Source: an uncultured Pelagibacteraceae bacterium (GTDB taxonomy: Bacteria; Pseudomonadota; Alphaproteobacteria; Pelagibacterales; Pelagibacteraceae). Taken from it: a DNA stretch of 64,000 nt. Of the stretch, positions 8,599-18,422 are shown one piece after another (position 1 is the stretch's first letter; every line of letters begins with the position of its first letter). The stretch lies in assembly GCA_902591185.1 (NCBI GenBank), contig CACIZU010000001.1:112580-176579 (forward strand), read 5' to 3'. The notes under the pieces were generated by a model, which was not told where the DNA came from, did no database searches, and worked only from the letters and a program-made list of their open reading frames with translations. The position numbers and the translations under genes were made by a program.

Positions 8599-9966
8599 AT
8601 GAAATATGTAAGCACAAGAGACAACTCAAAAGAATATAATTTTGAACAGGTATTTATTAAAGGGTTGGCAGACGATGGAGGTCTTTATGTGCCTAAATCA
8701 TTAACAAAATATAGTTCTCAAGAATTATTAGAGCTCAAAAATTTAAATTATAATGAATTATCTACTGAAATAATAAATCAATTTTCATCAGATTTTATTT
8801 CAAAAGAAGAGCTATCATCCTTAGTTAAAAAATCATATTCAACATTTAGAGAAAAAGAAGTTGTAAAGATATCAAATGTTAACCAACTAAAATTACTAGA
8901 ATTATTCCACGGTCCAACGTTAGCTTTTAAAGATGTTGCAATGCAATTTATTGGTAATTTGTATGAATATTATTTAAGTAAAAATAATAAAAAAATAAAT
9001 ATAGTTGTTGCAACTTCAGGAGATACAGGTGCCGCAGCAATAGATGCTATTAAAGGAAAATCTAATTTAAATATTTTTGTTTTGCATCCAAATAATAGAA
9101 TTTCACCTGTTCAAAGAAAATTAATGACAACAGTAGAAGAAAAAAATGTTTTCAATATTGCAATAGATGGAAATTTTGATGATTGCCAGAATATAGTTAA
9201 AAGTATGTTTTCTGATCTTGAGTTTTCTAAATCTATAAATATGTCAGGAGTAAACTCAATTAATTGGGCAAGAATTATTGCACAATGTGTATATTACTTT
9301 TACTCATATTTTAAATTAAATAAGGAAAATGTTTCCTTTGCAGTTCCAACAGGAAATTTTGGTGACGTTTTTGCGGGTTATCTCTCAAAGATGATGGGAT
9401 TGCCAATTGATAAATTAATCGTTGCAACAAACGAAAACGATATTCTGCATAGAGCTATTTCAAAAGGAGATTATGTTTCAAAAGAAGTTAGAGAAACAAT
9501 CTCACCTAGCATGGATATCCAATTAGCAAGTAATTTTGAAAGATTAATTTATTATATAAATAATTCTGACTCAGCAAAAACGCTAGATACTATGAAAAAA
9601 ATTAAGCAAAATACTTATCAAATTGATAAACCAAGTTTAGAAATAATTCAAAAAGATTTTCTATCAGAAAGTTGCAATGAACAAGAGACTTTAGATATTA
9701 TTAAAAAAACTTACGAAGAAAATAATATTATATTAGATCCACATACAGCAGTTGGAGTGGGGGCCGCAAATAAGTTATTTTTTAATGATTGTATAGTTTT
9801 ATCAACTGCACACCCATGCAAATTTCCAGATGCTACAAATAATGCAATAAATAAGCATGAAAAATTACCTGACGAACTCCAGCATGTGCTTGAAAAAGAT
9901 GAAAATTTTCAAGTGCTAAAAAACAATATGGAAGAAGTAAAAAACTTTGTTAAAAGTAAAATGTGA
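8599..9966 (+). CDS. thrC: Threonine synthase
   Basis: MKYVSTRD, FHGPTLAFKDVAMQF, VATSGDTGAAA, VPTGNFGD. Confidence 0.96.
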   Translation: MKYVSTRDNSKEYNFEQVFIKGLADDGGLYVPKSLTKYSSQELLELKNLNYNELSTEIINQFSSDFISKEELSSLVKKSYSTFREKEVVKISNVNQLKLLELFHGPTLAFKDVAMQFIGNLYEYYLSKNNKKINIVVATSGDTGAAAIDAIKGKSNLNIFVLHPNNRISPVQRKLMTTVEEKNVFNIAIDGNFDDCQNIVKSMFSDLEFSKSINMSGVNSINWARIIAQCVYYFYSYFKLNKENVSFAVPTGNFGDVFAGYLSKMMGLPIDKLIVATNENDILHRAISKGDYVSKEVRETISPSMDIQLASNFERLIYYINNSDSAKTLDTMKKIKQNTYQIDKPSLEIIQKDFLSESCNEQETLDIIKKTYEENNIILDPHTAVGVGAANKLFFNDCIVLSTAHPCKFPDATNNAINKHEKLPDELQHVLEKDENFQVLKNNMEEVKNFVKSKM

Positions 9967-10366
9967 AAAAATTTATAGGAGAATTGGCATCATTAGATTT
10001 AAATACATAGTAGTTTGCATTCTTATCTTTTTTTTTAATTCTAAAGCTTTTTCTTTAGAATTAATAATGATTAACAGTAAAAATTGTGTGTATTGTAAAA
10101 AATTTTTATACGAAGTAGAACCAGATTATGATATTTCTGAATTACCTTTGGTAATTATTGATAATTATAATCCACCTAAATGGTTTAAAAAAGCTTACAA
10201 ACAAAAAAAAATTAAACCTTATAGAGGTACTCCTACCTTTATAATTTGGAATACAAGTGAAAATTATGAGATTGATAGAATCATAGGTTATTCAGGTAAA
10301 GATCGTTTTTATAAGCAGCTGAAAGAGAAATTTATTGCATTTATTAATGAAAACGAAAATACTTAA
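9947..10366 (+). CDS. Secreted thioredoxin-fold protein with CVYC motif
   Basis: Signal-peptide-like N-terminus, MINSKNCVYCKKF, GTPTFIIW cis-Pro region; start codon uncertain (TTG overlapping thrC is the ORF-track choice). Confidence 0.7.
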   Translation: MLKVKCEKIYRRIGIIRFKYIVVCILIFFFNSKAFSLELIMINSKNCVYCKKFLYEVEPDYDISELPLVIIDNYNPPKWFKKAYKQKKIKPYRGTPTFIIWNTSENYEIDRIIGYSGKDRFYKQLKEKFIAFINENENT

Positions 10367-10428
10367 TAATATTGATTTAATCAAAAAACTTTTAGGGATC
10401 GTGTTTCTGAGCCTGTTGTGAGGTGCGT

Positions 10429-10854
10429 TTACTGTGAATTTGCTGCTTCTCTAGCAATTAAATCTACTTCGTTATTTAATTTATCTGTAGAGTGTGCTTT
10501 GACCCAACTCCATTTTATCTCAAATTCATTTGATAAATGATCTAACTCTGTCCAAAGTTCTTTATTTTTAACTTGTTGTTTATTTGCAGTTTTCCATCCA
10601 TTTTTTTTCCAATTATGGATCCATTCTGTTATTCCTGACTTTACATATTTAGAGTCTGTAAAAATTTGAACTTTGCTTCCTTTAGGGATTTTATTTAAAG
10701 CTTTTATTGTAGCAAGCAGCTCCATTTGATTGTTGGTAGTATTTTTTTTACTTCCTTTTATATGAATTTTTTTTTCATCATCTATAATGATTGCAGCCCA
10801 TCCACCATTGCCTGGATTTCCTATGCAAGATCCATCAGTATAAATTTTAATCAT
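10429..10854 (-). CDS. rnhA: Ribonuclease HI
   Basis: IYTDGSCIGNPGNGGWA, TNNQMELLA, IFTDSKYV, VKAHSTDKLNNEVD. Confidence 0.96.
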   Translation of the reverse strand: MIKIYTDGSCIGNPGNGGWAAIIIDDEKKIHIKGSKKNTTNNQMELLATIKALNKIPKGSKVQIFTDSKYVKSGITEWIHNWKKNGWKTANKQQVKNKELWTELDHLSNEFEIKWSWVKAHSTDKLNNEVDLIAREAANSQ

Positions 10855-11819
10855 TAAATTAAATAATCTTTATAGGTTCTTAAATTGTTATGTGTAATAA
10901 GTTTTTGATAATATTCATTTGGATTTTTAATTTTAATTAGAGCTGTTTTAGGAGTATTTGAATAATCATAAAGTCTAGTAAGTAAATACCTAATTGCAGC
11001 TCCTTTACATAAAATGTTTAATGATTTTTTTTCTTTTAAAGAGATTTTTTTAATACTTTCGTATCCTTTAATTAAATTCTTTATTTTTTTTTTATTAATC
11101 TTAAATTTTGAATTTTTTTTATCAAAGCATAAGGCATTAATACATATAGCTATTTCGTACATCAGATAATCATTTGCAGCAAAGTAAAAATCAATAATAC
11201 CTGAGAGTTTATTTTTTTTAAAAAAAATATTATCTATAAATAGATCACCATGAATAATTCCTTTAGGTAGTTTTTTTGGCCAATTTTTCTTTATATTTTT
11301 TAAATTATTTACTAAAAATTTTTCTAAATCATTAGATTTTTTTGATTTAAATTTTATACTTTTTAGCAAAGGGTTTAAATTTTTAACACTCATAGAGTTT
11401 TTTCTAAAAAGTTTAATTTTTTTTGTGACCAAATGCATTTGAGCAATTATTTTTCCAATTTCAAAACAATTTTTTGAATTCAGTTTTTTTTTATCTTTTC
11501 CTTCTAAGAAAGAAACGATACAAGCTGTTTTATTTTTTAATTTTATAAGATAATTTCCTTTAATGTTCTTTAAAGGTTTTGGACAATTAATTTTTGAGTT
11601 ATTTAATCTATCCATTAATTTTAAAAAAAAAGGTATTTCTTTTTTCGAAACTCTTTTTTCAAAAATTGTTAATATAAATTTTTTATTTTTTGTTCTTAAT
11701 AGATAATTTGTATTTTCTATTCCTTGTTTAATACCTTGAAAATTAATAAATTTTTCAATATTAAAATTTTTATTTATATATGAAATATCTTTTTTATTTA
11801 TTTTAGTATAAACAGCCAT
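10854..11819 (-). CDS. thrB: Homoserine kinase (ThrB/APH-fold type)
   Basis: MAVYTKI N-terminus, GIENTNYLL, GIIHGDLFIDNIFF, YEIAICINALCF; adjacent to rnhA. Confidence 0.9.
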   Translation of the reverse strand: MAVYTKINKKDISYINKNFNIEKFINFQGIKQGIENTNYLLRTKNKKFILTIFEKRVSKKEIPFFLKLMDRLNNSKINCPKPLKNIKGNYLIKLKNKTACIVSFLEGKDKKKLNSKNCFEIGKIIAQMHLVTKKIKLFRKNSMSVKNLNPLLKSIKFKSKKSNDLEKFLVNNLKNIKKNWPKKLPKGIIHGDLFIDNIFFKKNKLSGIIDFYFAANDYLMYEIAICINALCFDKKNSKFKINKKKIKNLIKGYESIKKISLKEKKSLNILCKGAAIRYLLTRLYDYSNTPKTALIKIKNPNEYYQKLITHNNLRTYKDYLI

Positions 11820-12764
11820 TTAATTTAATTTTTTTGGGATTTTAAACACCACGTCTTCTTTGATTGTTTCTACTTCATCTATACTAATAGTAAATCTCTT
11901 TTTTAATTCATTTATAAAATTTTTAACTAAAATTTCAGGCGCAGATGCTCCAGAAGAAATTCCAATTGTATTTGAATTTTTAATTTGTTCATATGGAATT
12001 TCACTTTGAGAGTGGACTAATAGTGCATTTACGCACCCAGATTTCTTAGCAACCTCAACTAGTCTTACAGAATTTGATGAATTTCTACTTCCAATTACAA
12101 AAAACATATCACAATTTTTTGCAATTTTTTTAACAGCCATTTGTCTATTTGTTGTTGCATAACAAATATCTTCTTTTAATGGTTCTTTTATATCTGGAAA
12201 TCTTTCTTTTAAGATTTTGATTATATCCTTTGTATCATCAATCGATAAAGTTGTTTGAGTAACAAAGGCAATTTTTTTATTATTTTTATTGCTATATTTT
12301 TTTGCCTCATCTTCATTTTGTATAAGATCAATAGAATTAAGTGGTAATTGCCCCATAGTTCCTATTACTTCGGGATGATTTTGATGACCAATTAAGACTA
12401 TATGATAACCAGCTTTACTAAGGTTTTCAGCTTCTCTATGTACTTTGGAGACTAGCGGACATGTAGCATCAATATATGACATTTTATAATTTTTTGCATC
12501 ATTTGGTATTTTTTTTGGTACACCGTGAGCAGAAAAAATTACTGGTCTAGTTTTATCATCAATTTCTTCAAGCTCTTCTACAAAAATCGCTCCTTTATTT
12601 TTTAAATCATCAACCACATATTTATTGTGAACAATTTCGTGACGAACATAAACAGGTGCACCATATTTTTGGATTGATTTTTCAACAATTTCTATAGCTC
12701 TTTCAACCCCGGCACAAAATCCACGAGGCGCTGATAATAAAACTTTTATTTTTTTATTTTTCAT
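11820..12764 (-). CDS. ispH: 4-hydroxy-3-methylbut-2-enyl diphosphate reductase
   Basis: APRGFCAGVERAI, VRHEIVHNKYVV, DATCPLVSKVH, DICYATTNRQ. Confidence 0.96.
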   Translation of the reverse strand: MKNKKIKVLLSAPRGFCAGVERAIEIVEKSIQKYGAPVYVRHEIVHNKYVVDDLKNKGAIFVEELEEIDDKTRPVIFSAHGVPKKIPNDAKNYKMSYIDATCPLVSKVHREAENLSKAGYHIVLIGHQNHPEVIGTMGQLPLNSIDLIQNEDEAKKYSNKNNKKIAFVTQTTLSIDDTKDIIKILKERFPDIKEPLKEDICYATTNRQMAVKKIAKNCDMFFVIGSRNSSNSVRLVEVAKKSGCVNALLVHSQSEIPYEQIKNSNTIGISSGASAPEILVKNFINELKKRFTISIDEVETIKEDVVFKIPKKLN

Positions 12765-13689
12765 TTTTTTCTAAAAAATATTCAAGCAATATATGTGGAA
12801 AGGTTAAAGACGCCAAACCTATAAATATTATTTTTAAAATTGAACTATGTAAATCATAACTATTATTTAATAAATAAAGACTTATTAAACAAAAAATTGC
12901 TGTCAAGATTGTCAGTGGCAAAGCTTTTTTTGTAAATACTTTAAAACCATTAGTAAAGTTTTCGTTATCAATTTCATAAATTAAAGAGATACTGTGTCTG
13001 ATTGAGTGTAAGAAACAAAAATAAATAGTAAATGCCACTAATGGGGAAAGATAATAATTTAATATTAAAATTGAAAAATAATCAAAAAAAATTGTAAATT
13101 TTTTATTCTCAAATTTTTTTAAAAATAAATAAATACTAGAGAAGGTGCTTAGAATAATCAAAATGGGTAATACCTTGTTAGCCTCTATAAAAGCTAAAGT
13201 TGAATAAAAAATTTCATTATCAACTAATAAAAGTTTAAATATGGATACTGTCTCATTAAAATGAAAAAAAATTGGAGCAAGAATTATTAACAAACCTTTA
13301 AATAAAAAAAGTAATTGATTAAAATAAGAATTTTCATCAATTAAAAATTGAGTATCTTCTTTTCCAAAATGAAAAGACGCAACAATTAAAAAAATTATTA
13401 AAGAAGTAGATGGCATGTTTATCCATATAATAATGACCAAAATAGCTATTAAAATATATAATAAATAAAAAATAATAATCCTTTTAATATTAAGGATTTC
13501 AAAGAGTTTTTTACCTTTTTCATGGTCTAAAGAACCATGTGATATACCAATAATTAAAATTAAAAATAAACATATTAAAGGTGAAATATCAAAATTATTA
13601 AATTTATAAATTATTAAAGTAAAAATATTACAAAATAAAAAAAAGATAAAAGAGTGATTTAGATTAATTTTTTTAATTCGATTATTCAT
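12754..13689 (-). CDS. blh: Brp/Blh-family beta-carotene 15,15'-dioxygenase (retinal formation)
   Basis: Multi-TM protein with GISHGSLDHEKGK, FHFGKED, FLHSIRHS; adjacent to crtY. Confidence 0.9.
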   Translation of the reverse strand: MNNRIKKINLNHSFIFFLFCNIFTLIIYKFNNFDISPLICLFLILIIGISHGSLDHEKGKKLFEILNIKRIIIFYLLYILIAILVIIIWINMPSTSLIIFLIVASFHFGKEDTQFLIDENSYFNQLLFLFKGLLIILAPIFFHFNETVSIFKLLLVDNEIFYSTLAFIEANKVLPILIILSTFSSIYLFLKKFENKKFTIFFDYFSILILNYYLSPLVAFTIYFCFLHSIRHSISLIYEIDNENFTNGFKVFTKKALPLTILTAIFCLISLYLLNNSYDLHSSILKIIFIGLASLTFPHILLEYFLEKNEK

Positions 13690-13691
13690 AT

Positions 13692-14756
13692 TTAAAATAA
13701 CTGTTTTAAAAATATCCCCTTAGGCATTTTGGAAATTATTGAAAAATCTTCATATATACTGCTTTTATTGGATAAAAAATTTATAACTGTATTTGGAGAA
13801 CAGTTAAACATTTTATAAAATATTTGTGCCATTTTATCAGGATTATTTTTTAAAACTTTTAAAAAGATATTATCTAAAAATTGATATTTATTATTTATTG
13901 AAAATAATTTTACATCTTTAATTTTTTCTATATTTTGTCTTATATATTTACTTTGTTCTTGAATGTTTAAAAAAGTATAACCAGTACTTAATCTAGTCAT
14001 TCCTCCAGCAGTACCTATCTCAATTTGATTTAATTTTTTAATATTTTTTGGATGAAATAACGGAATGGCACCTGTCTCTTTAAAATTAACTTTATAATTC
14101 TTAATTTTTAAATTATTTTCAATATAATCTTTTAATTGATTGTCATAATCATTTATAGAAGAGTTATTGAGATCAGAAATCCATGTAGTTTCTATAAGTG
14201 CCTTTGTTTTAGAATAGGGCAAAGTATAAAAAAAATGCACACTTTCTTTTTGATCACAATCGAAGTCCATTAAGTTGAATATTTCTTCATCGAAAAATTC
14301 TTTATTTGTTTCAATTTCAAAACCTGAAAAGTGTTGCCATAAATTATTTTTACTATTTGCTATATCGCTAATACTGTTAAAAATATAAGAATTTTCAGTA
14401 TTTATTTCGTTAATATTTTTAAAAAAATATACGTTATTATTTTGTTTTAAATTATTAATTATTTTTTGATAAAATAATCCACTATCAATTGTTTGGTAAG
14501 GTGTATTTTTACATTCAATATGCTTTGTATGATTTGGAATATTAATTGTGAAGTTGTTCCAGTATTTTTTTACACAGTCTTCAAAGTTATGAGATGAAAC
14601 TTTCCAAAAAGACCATGTTTTGTCTTTTTTGTATTCATCTCTAATTTCAATTATTGCTAAAGTTTTATCTTTCAATTTTGAATGAATATTTAATTCATAA
14701 GCAAGGGATAGACCTGCACATCCACCTCCAATTATTATATAATCAAATTCTTTCAT
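13692..14756 (-). CDS. crtY: Lycopene beta-cyclase
   Basis: DYIIIGGGCAGLSLAYEL, DKTWSFW, IGTAGGMTRLSTGYTF. Confidence 0.93.
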   Translation of the reverse strand: MKEFDYIIIGGGCAGLSLAYELNIHSKLKDKTLAIIEIRDEYKKDKTWSFWKVSSHNFEDCVKKYWNNFTINIPNHTKHIECKNTPYQTIDSGLFYQKIINNLKQNNNVYFFKNINEINTENSYIFNSISDIANSKNNLWQHFSGFEIETNKEFFDEEIFNLMDFDCDQKESVHFFYTLPYSKTKALIETTWISDLNNSSINDYDNQLKDYIENNLKIKNYKVNFKETGAIPLFHPKNIKKLNQIEIGTAGGMTRLSTGYTFLNIQEQSKYIRQNIEKIKDVKLFSINNKYQFLDNIFLKVLKNNPDKMAQIFYKMFNCSPNTVINFLSNKSSIYEDFSIISKMPKGIFLKQLF

Positions 14757-15594
14757 TTAGATTCAATTCCTCGCTTATTAAAAAATGATCATGTTGTATA
14801 TAGTCATCATTTTTATTGATTAATAATAATTTAATTAAGTCAAAAATTGAAATAAAAGTCTCAATTATTTTTTCAATATTTGAAACATAAATTTTTCCGG
14901 ATTTTTTATAATTTTCAAAATTTTGCTTATTTAAAACTTTATATCCAATTTTTCTGTAAACTCTTCTTGCAACCAATATAGAAAAACGAAAACTTATTGG
15001 GATTTCTTTTATTGAGTAAAATGAGTTTTCATAAAATTTTTCTGCAAGTTTTAAAGTAGATTTTATATCATCAAAATTTTCATTTATATATGATCTACCA
15101 TTATTTAAATCTTCGATTACATCTCTTGAAATATTTGTTAGTTGCATTGCGATCCCTAAATCAATTGCTGACTTCAAAGAACTTTTTTTATTCACTTTTA
15201 AGATTTTTGCCATCATTAAGCCTACTGTGCCTGCAACTCTATATGAATAAATTAATAGCTCTTTTTTTGAGTTTAATTTTACTTTTTCTTTTATATCAGA
15301 TCTAATACCATCAAATAAATCATGAATAACTTTTAACGAAATATTAAATTCGTCTATTAGTTCCCACATGCTTTTAATGATAGGGTCATCAAAATTTTTT
15401 TGATTAAAATTATTTTCAAAATCTTTAAATTTGCTTTCTTTTATCTCAATAGAGTTTTTTTCATCGGCTATATTGTCTACAACTCTACAAAAATCGTACA
15501 AAGTGGAACATTTTTTGTAAGTTTTTTTTGGTAAAAAAAATCCTGCCCAATTAAATGATTTGGCGTAAATGGATAAATAGTTTTGATTAGACAT
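14743..15594 (-). CDS. crtB: Phytoene synthase
   Basis: YDFCRVVDNIAD, YRVAGTVGLMMAK, AMQLTNISRDVIEDLNNGRSYI. Confidence 0.93.
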   Translation of the reverse strand: MSNQNYLSIYAKSFNWAGFFLPKKTYKKCSTLYDFCRVVDNIADEKNSIEIKESKFKDFENNFNQKNFDDPIIKSMWELIDEFNISLKVIHDLFDGIRSDIKEKVKLNSKKELLIYSYRVAGTVGLMMAKILKVNKKSSLKSAIDLGIAMQLTNISRDVIEDLNNGRSYINENFDDIKSTLKLAEKFYENSFYSIKEIPISFRFSILVARRVYRKIGYKVLNKQNFENYKKSGKIYVSNIEKIIETFISIFDLIKLLLINKNDDYIQHDHFLISEELNLNERI

Positions 15595-17054
15595 TATAAA
15601 ATTTTATCTAGTACTTTTGCTGACGATAGTACTCCAGGAACTCCAGCTCCTGGATGTGTTCCTGCTCCAACAAAATAGAGACCATCATAAATTTCTGATT
15701 TATTGTGAAATCTGAAGTAAGCCGATTGAGTAAATTTTGGTTGAATTGAAAAACCTGATCCAAATTTTGTATTTAGTTCTTTTTCAAAATAATCTGGAGT
15801 TAAATAAAAATCACTAACAATGTTTTCTCTAAGATTTGGCATTAAATCTTTTTCCATCTTATCTATTATTAAATTTTTTATCTTTTCTCCTTCTATATTC
15901 CAATTAATTCCAGATTGGTTGTTAGGAACAGGTACCAAAACATAGAAGCAATCGTTTCCCTCAGGGGCCATTGATTTGTCAGTAGCAGAAGGTCTGTGTA
16001 GGTAATAACTAATATCGTTATTTAACTTTTTTTTATCAAATATATCATCGAGATGTTCTTTGTATTTGTTGCCAAATTTTATAGTGTGATGCACAACTTT
16101 GTCATAGATTTTTTTAGTTCCAAAATAATAAACAAATAATCCCATTGAATATTCCATTCTGTTTTTTTTCCATTTGAATAAAAATGAACTATTGCTATTT
16201 CCATTTAATAATTTTTCATAAACTGCTGGAGGATCTGCGTTACAGATAACATTATTTGCATTTATTTTGCTTTGATTTTTTAATTGAACACCAGTAATCT
16301 TGTTATTATTTGAAATAATTTTAGTTACTTCATTATTTTTAATTATTTCTATACCAACTTCATTCATTAACTTTTCAAAACCTATGATTATATTGCCAGT
16401 TCCACCCATAGAGTAATGTATTCCCCATTTTTTTTCTAAATAAAGAATTAACCCATAGATAGAGGTTGTAGTGAAAGGGTTTCCACCCACTAAAAGAGGA
16501 TGCATGCTTAAAATTCTTCTTAATTTTTCATTTTGTATATACGAGGAAACCAATGAGTAAACAGATTTATAGCTTTTAAGTTTTAACAGAGCTGGAAGTT
16601 GTTGCATCATAACAAATGGTTTATCAAAAGGAACTTCAGCAAGTTCAGCAAAACCTTTATCAAAAATTTTCTTTGTAAAAGTTACCAATCTTTCATAACC
16701 TTTAACATCTTCCTTATTCAACTTTTCTATTTGATTTTTCATTTCTATTTCATCGCCGGAATAATTAAACTTAGATTTATCTTCAAAAATAAATTGATAC
16801 CAAATCTTAAGTGGAGAAAGTTTAAAGTAATCTTTCGGATCTTTTTGAAATAATTCAAATAATTCATTAATTAGATAAGGCGCAGTAATTACCGTTGGTC
16901 CTCCATCGAATATAAAACCATTTTTTTTAAAAACTCTAGCTCTGCCGCCAAGATCAGGGTGTTTTTCTATTAATGTAACTTTATGACCTTTTGCTTTAAG
17001 CCTAAGTGCAGTTGCAATTCCCCCAAATCCTGAACCAATAACTATAGAATTCAT
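15594..17054 (-). CDS. crtI: Phytoene desaturase
   Basis: VIGSGFGGIATALRLKAKGHKVTLIEK, C-terminal YFVGAGTHPGAGVPGVLSSAK. Confidence 0.95.
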   Translation of the reverse strand: MNSIVIGSGFGGIATALRLKAKGHKVTLIEKHPDLGGRARVFKKNGFIFDGGPTVITAPYLINELFELFQKDPKDYFKLSPLKIWYQFIFEDKSKFNYSGDEIEMKNQIEKLNKEDVKGYERLVTFTKKIFDKGFAELAEVPFDKPFVMMQQLPALLKLKSYKSVYSLVSSYIQNEKLRRILSMHPLLVGGNPFTTTSIYGLILYLEKKWGIHYSMGGTGNIIIGFEKLMNEVGIEIIKNNEVTKIISNNNKITGVQLKNQSKINANNVICNADPPAVYEKLLNGNSNSSFLFKWKKNRMEYSMGLFVYYFGTKKIYDKVVHHTIKFGNKYKEHLDDIFDKKKLNNDISYYLHRPSATDKSMAPEGNDCFYVLVPVPNNQSGINWNIEGEKIKNLIIDKMEKDLMPNLRENIVSDFYLTPDYFEKELNTKFGSGFSIQPKFTQSAYFRFHNKSEIYDGLYFVGAGTHPGAGVPGVLSSAKVLDKIL

Positions 17055-17093
17055 TTTAATAATTTATAGCTTTTTTAAAAAAATGTAAGGATA

Positions 17094-17591
17094 TTATGAG
17101 TTAATTTTTTTCAACTCTTCTTTTGTTTCATCTAAATTTTTTTGAAATACAGTATCTAGTTTTGATTTATCTACAGATGTATTAATAATTTTTTTAACAG
17201 AGTCCACAGCAATTTTAATTGAAGCATCTTTTATTTCTTTAATAGCTGCCTCTTTCATTTGGCCTATTTTATTTTCGGCCAGATTTTTTTTAATTTCTGA
17301 TGATTTATGAAATTTATCATTTAATTCAATTATTAGTTTATCCGAGTCTTTTTTAGCTTCTTCTAAAATTTCATTACTAACTGATTTAGCTGTGTCTAAT
17401 TTATTTTGAGCATTATCAATTAACGTCTTTGCTTCAGTTCTTAATTTTTCACTCTCATCAATTTCATTTTTAATGTCAGAAATCATTTTATCTAATAGTT
17501 CGGTAACTTTTTGAGGAATCTTAAGATAAATTAGGGCACCAAAAAAAATGATAAATGAAACTGCTACCCAAAATGTTGCGTCAATTGCCAT
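17094..17591 (-). CDS. atpF: ATP synthase Fo subunit b
   Basis: N-terminal TM (AIDATFWVAVSFIIFFGALIYLKIP) plus coiled coil; internal Met at 17591 chosen over the ORF-track start at 17630. Confidence 0.88.
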   Translation of the reverse strand: MAIDATFWVAVSFIIFFGALIYLKIPQKVTELLDKMISDIKNEIDESEKLRTEAKTLIDNAQNKLDTAKSVSNEILEEAKKDSDKLIIELNDKFHKSSEIKKNLAENKIGQMKEAAIKEIKDASIKIAVDSVKKIINTSVDKSKLDTVFQKNLDETKEELKKINS

Positions 17592-18171
17592 AATATTTAT
17601 CTCCATTTCTTCTGGATAAATCATCAACAATTGCAGATATGCTGCTGTTATTCACTTCAGTACCAATAAGTTTTTGTATTAGTTCAGATGAAGTTTCAAT
17701 TGCAATTTTATTAATTTTATCAGGCGCACCATCTCGCAAATACTTTATTTCCTGTTCAGCCTTACTTATTTCTTCATCAATTTGTTTATCTAACACTTCT
17801 TTTTTAGCATTAATATCCTTTAATGTTTTTTCTCTTGCTTGATTGAAGATAGTTTTTGCTTCAAGTTTACTTTTAGAAATAATTTCTTCGTATTCTTTTA
17901 GCTTTGTTTCGCTATCTTCTCTCTGCTTCTCTGCAGCCTCAATATTTTCTAATATTTTAGATTTTCGAGATTCTAAATTATTACTAATCTTTGGTAGTAT
18001 TAATTTGGATAAGGCTATATACAAAATTCCAAAAGTCAGTGTTAACCAAAAAATCTGCGAAACCCAAAACTCGGGATTTAATTGAGGCATACCTCCGCTT
18101 TCAGCTGAAAAAGCTTCCATAAAAAATAGAAAACTAAAAAATATTGACTGAAAATATATTTTTTTAATCAT
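17581..18171 (-). CDS. ATP synthase Fo subunit b'
   Basis: MPQLNPEFWVSQIFWLTLTFGILYIALSKLILPKI, coiled coil; between atpE and atpF. Confidence 0.9.
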   Translation of the reverse strand: MIKKIYFQSIFFSFLFFMEAFSAESGGMPQLNPEFWVSQIFWLTLTFGILYIALSKLILPKISNNLESRKSKILENIEAAEKQREDSETKLKEYEEIISKSKLEAKTIFNQAREKTLKDINAKKEVLDKQIDEEISKAEQEIKYLRDGAPDKINKIAIETSSELIQKLIGTEVNNSSISAIVDDLSRRNGDKYYGN

Positions 18172-18176
18172 TAAAT

Positions 18177-18404
18177 TTAAAATGCAAAAAGAATGATTAA
18201 TGCAACTACTAATCCAAATAATCCTGTTGCTTCTGCAAGTGCGAAACCTAAAAGCAAATTAGGAAACTGTTTTTGTGCAGCAGAAGGATTTCTCATCGCT
18301 CCTGATAAATAGTTTCCAAAAATTATTCCAATACCAACACCGGCACCAGCTAAAGCTATTGCTGCTAAACCTGCTCCGATCATTTTTGCTGCTTCTAATT
18401 CCAT
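18177..18404 (-). CDS. atpE: ATP synthase Fo subunit c
   Basis: 75 aa, AAKMIGAGLAAIALAGAGVGIGIIFG; second TM carrying LGFALAEATGLFGLVVALIILFAF. Confidence 0.97.
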   Translation of the reverse strand: MELEAAKMIGAGLAAIALAGAGVGIGIIFGNYLSGAMRNPSAAQKQFPNLLLGFALAEATGLFGLVVALIILFAF

Positions 18405-18422
18405 TATATCCTCCTATGTTAA

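Noticed and set aside
9963-10010. Mini-ORF GTG AAA AAA TTT ATA GGA… (MKKFIGELASLDLNT*) after thrC
   Set aside because: Too short to support as a gene; may be a remnant, but there is no evidence beyond an open frame.
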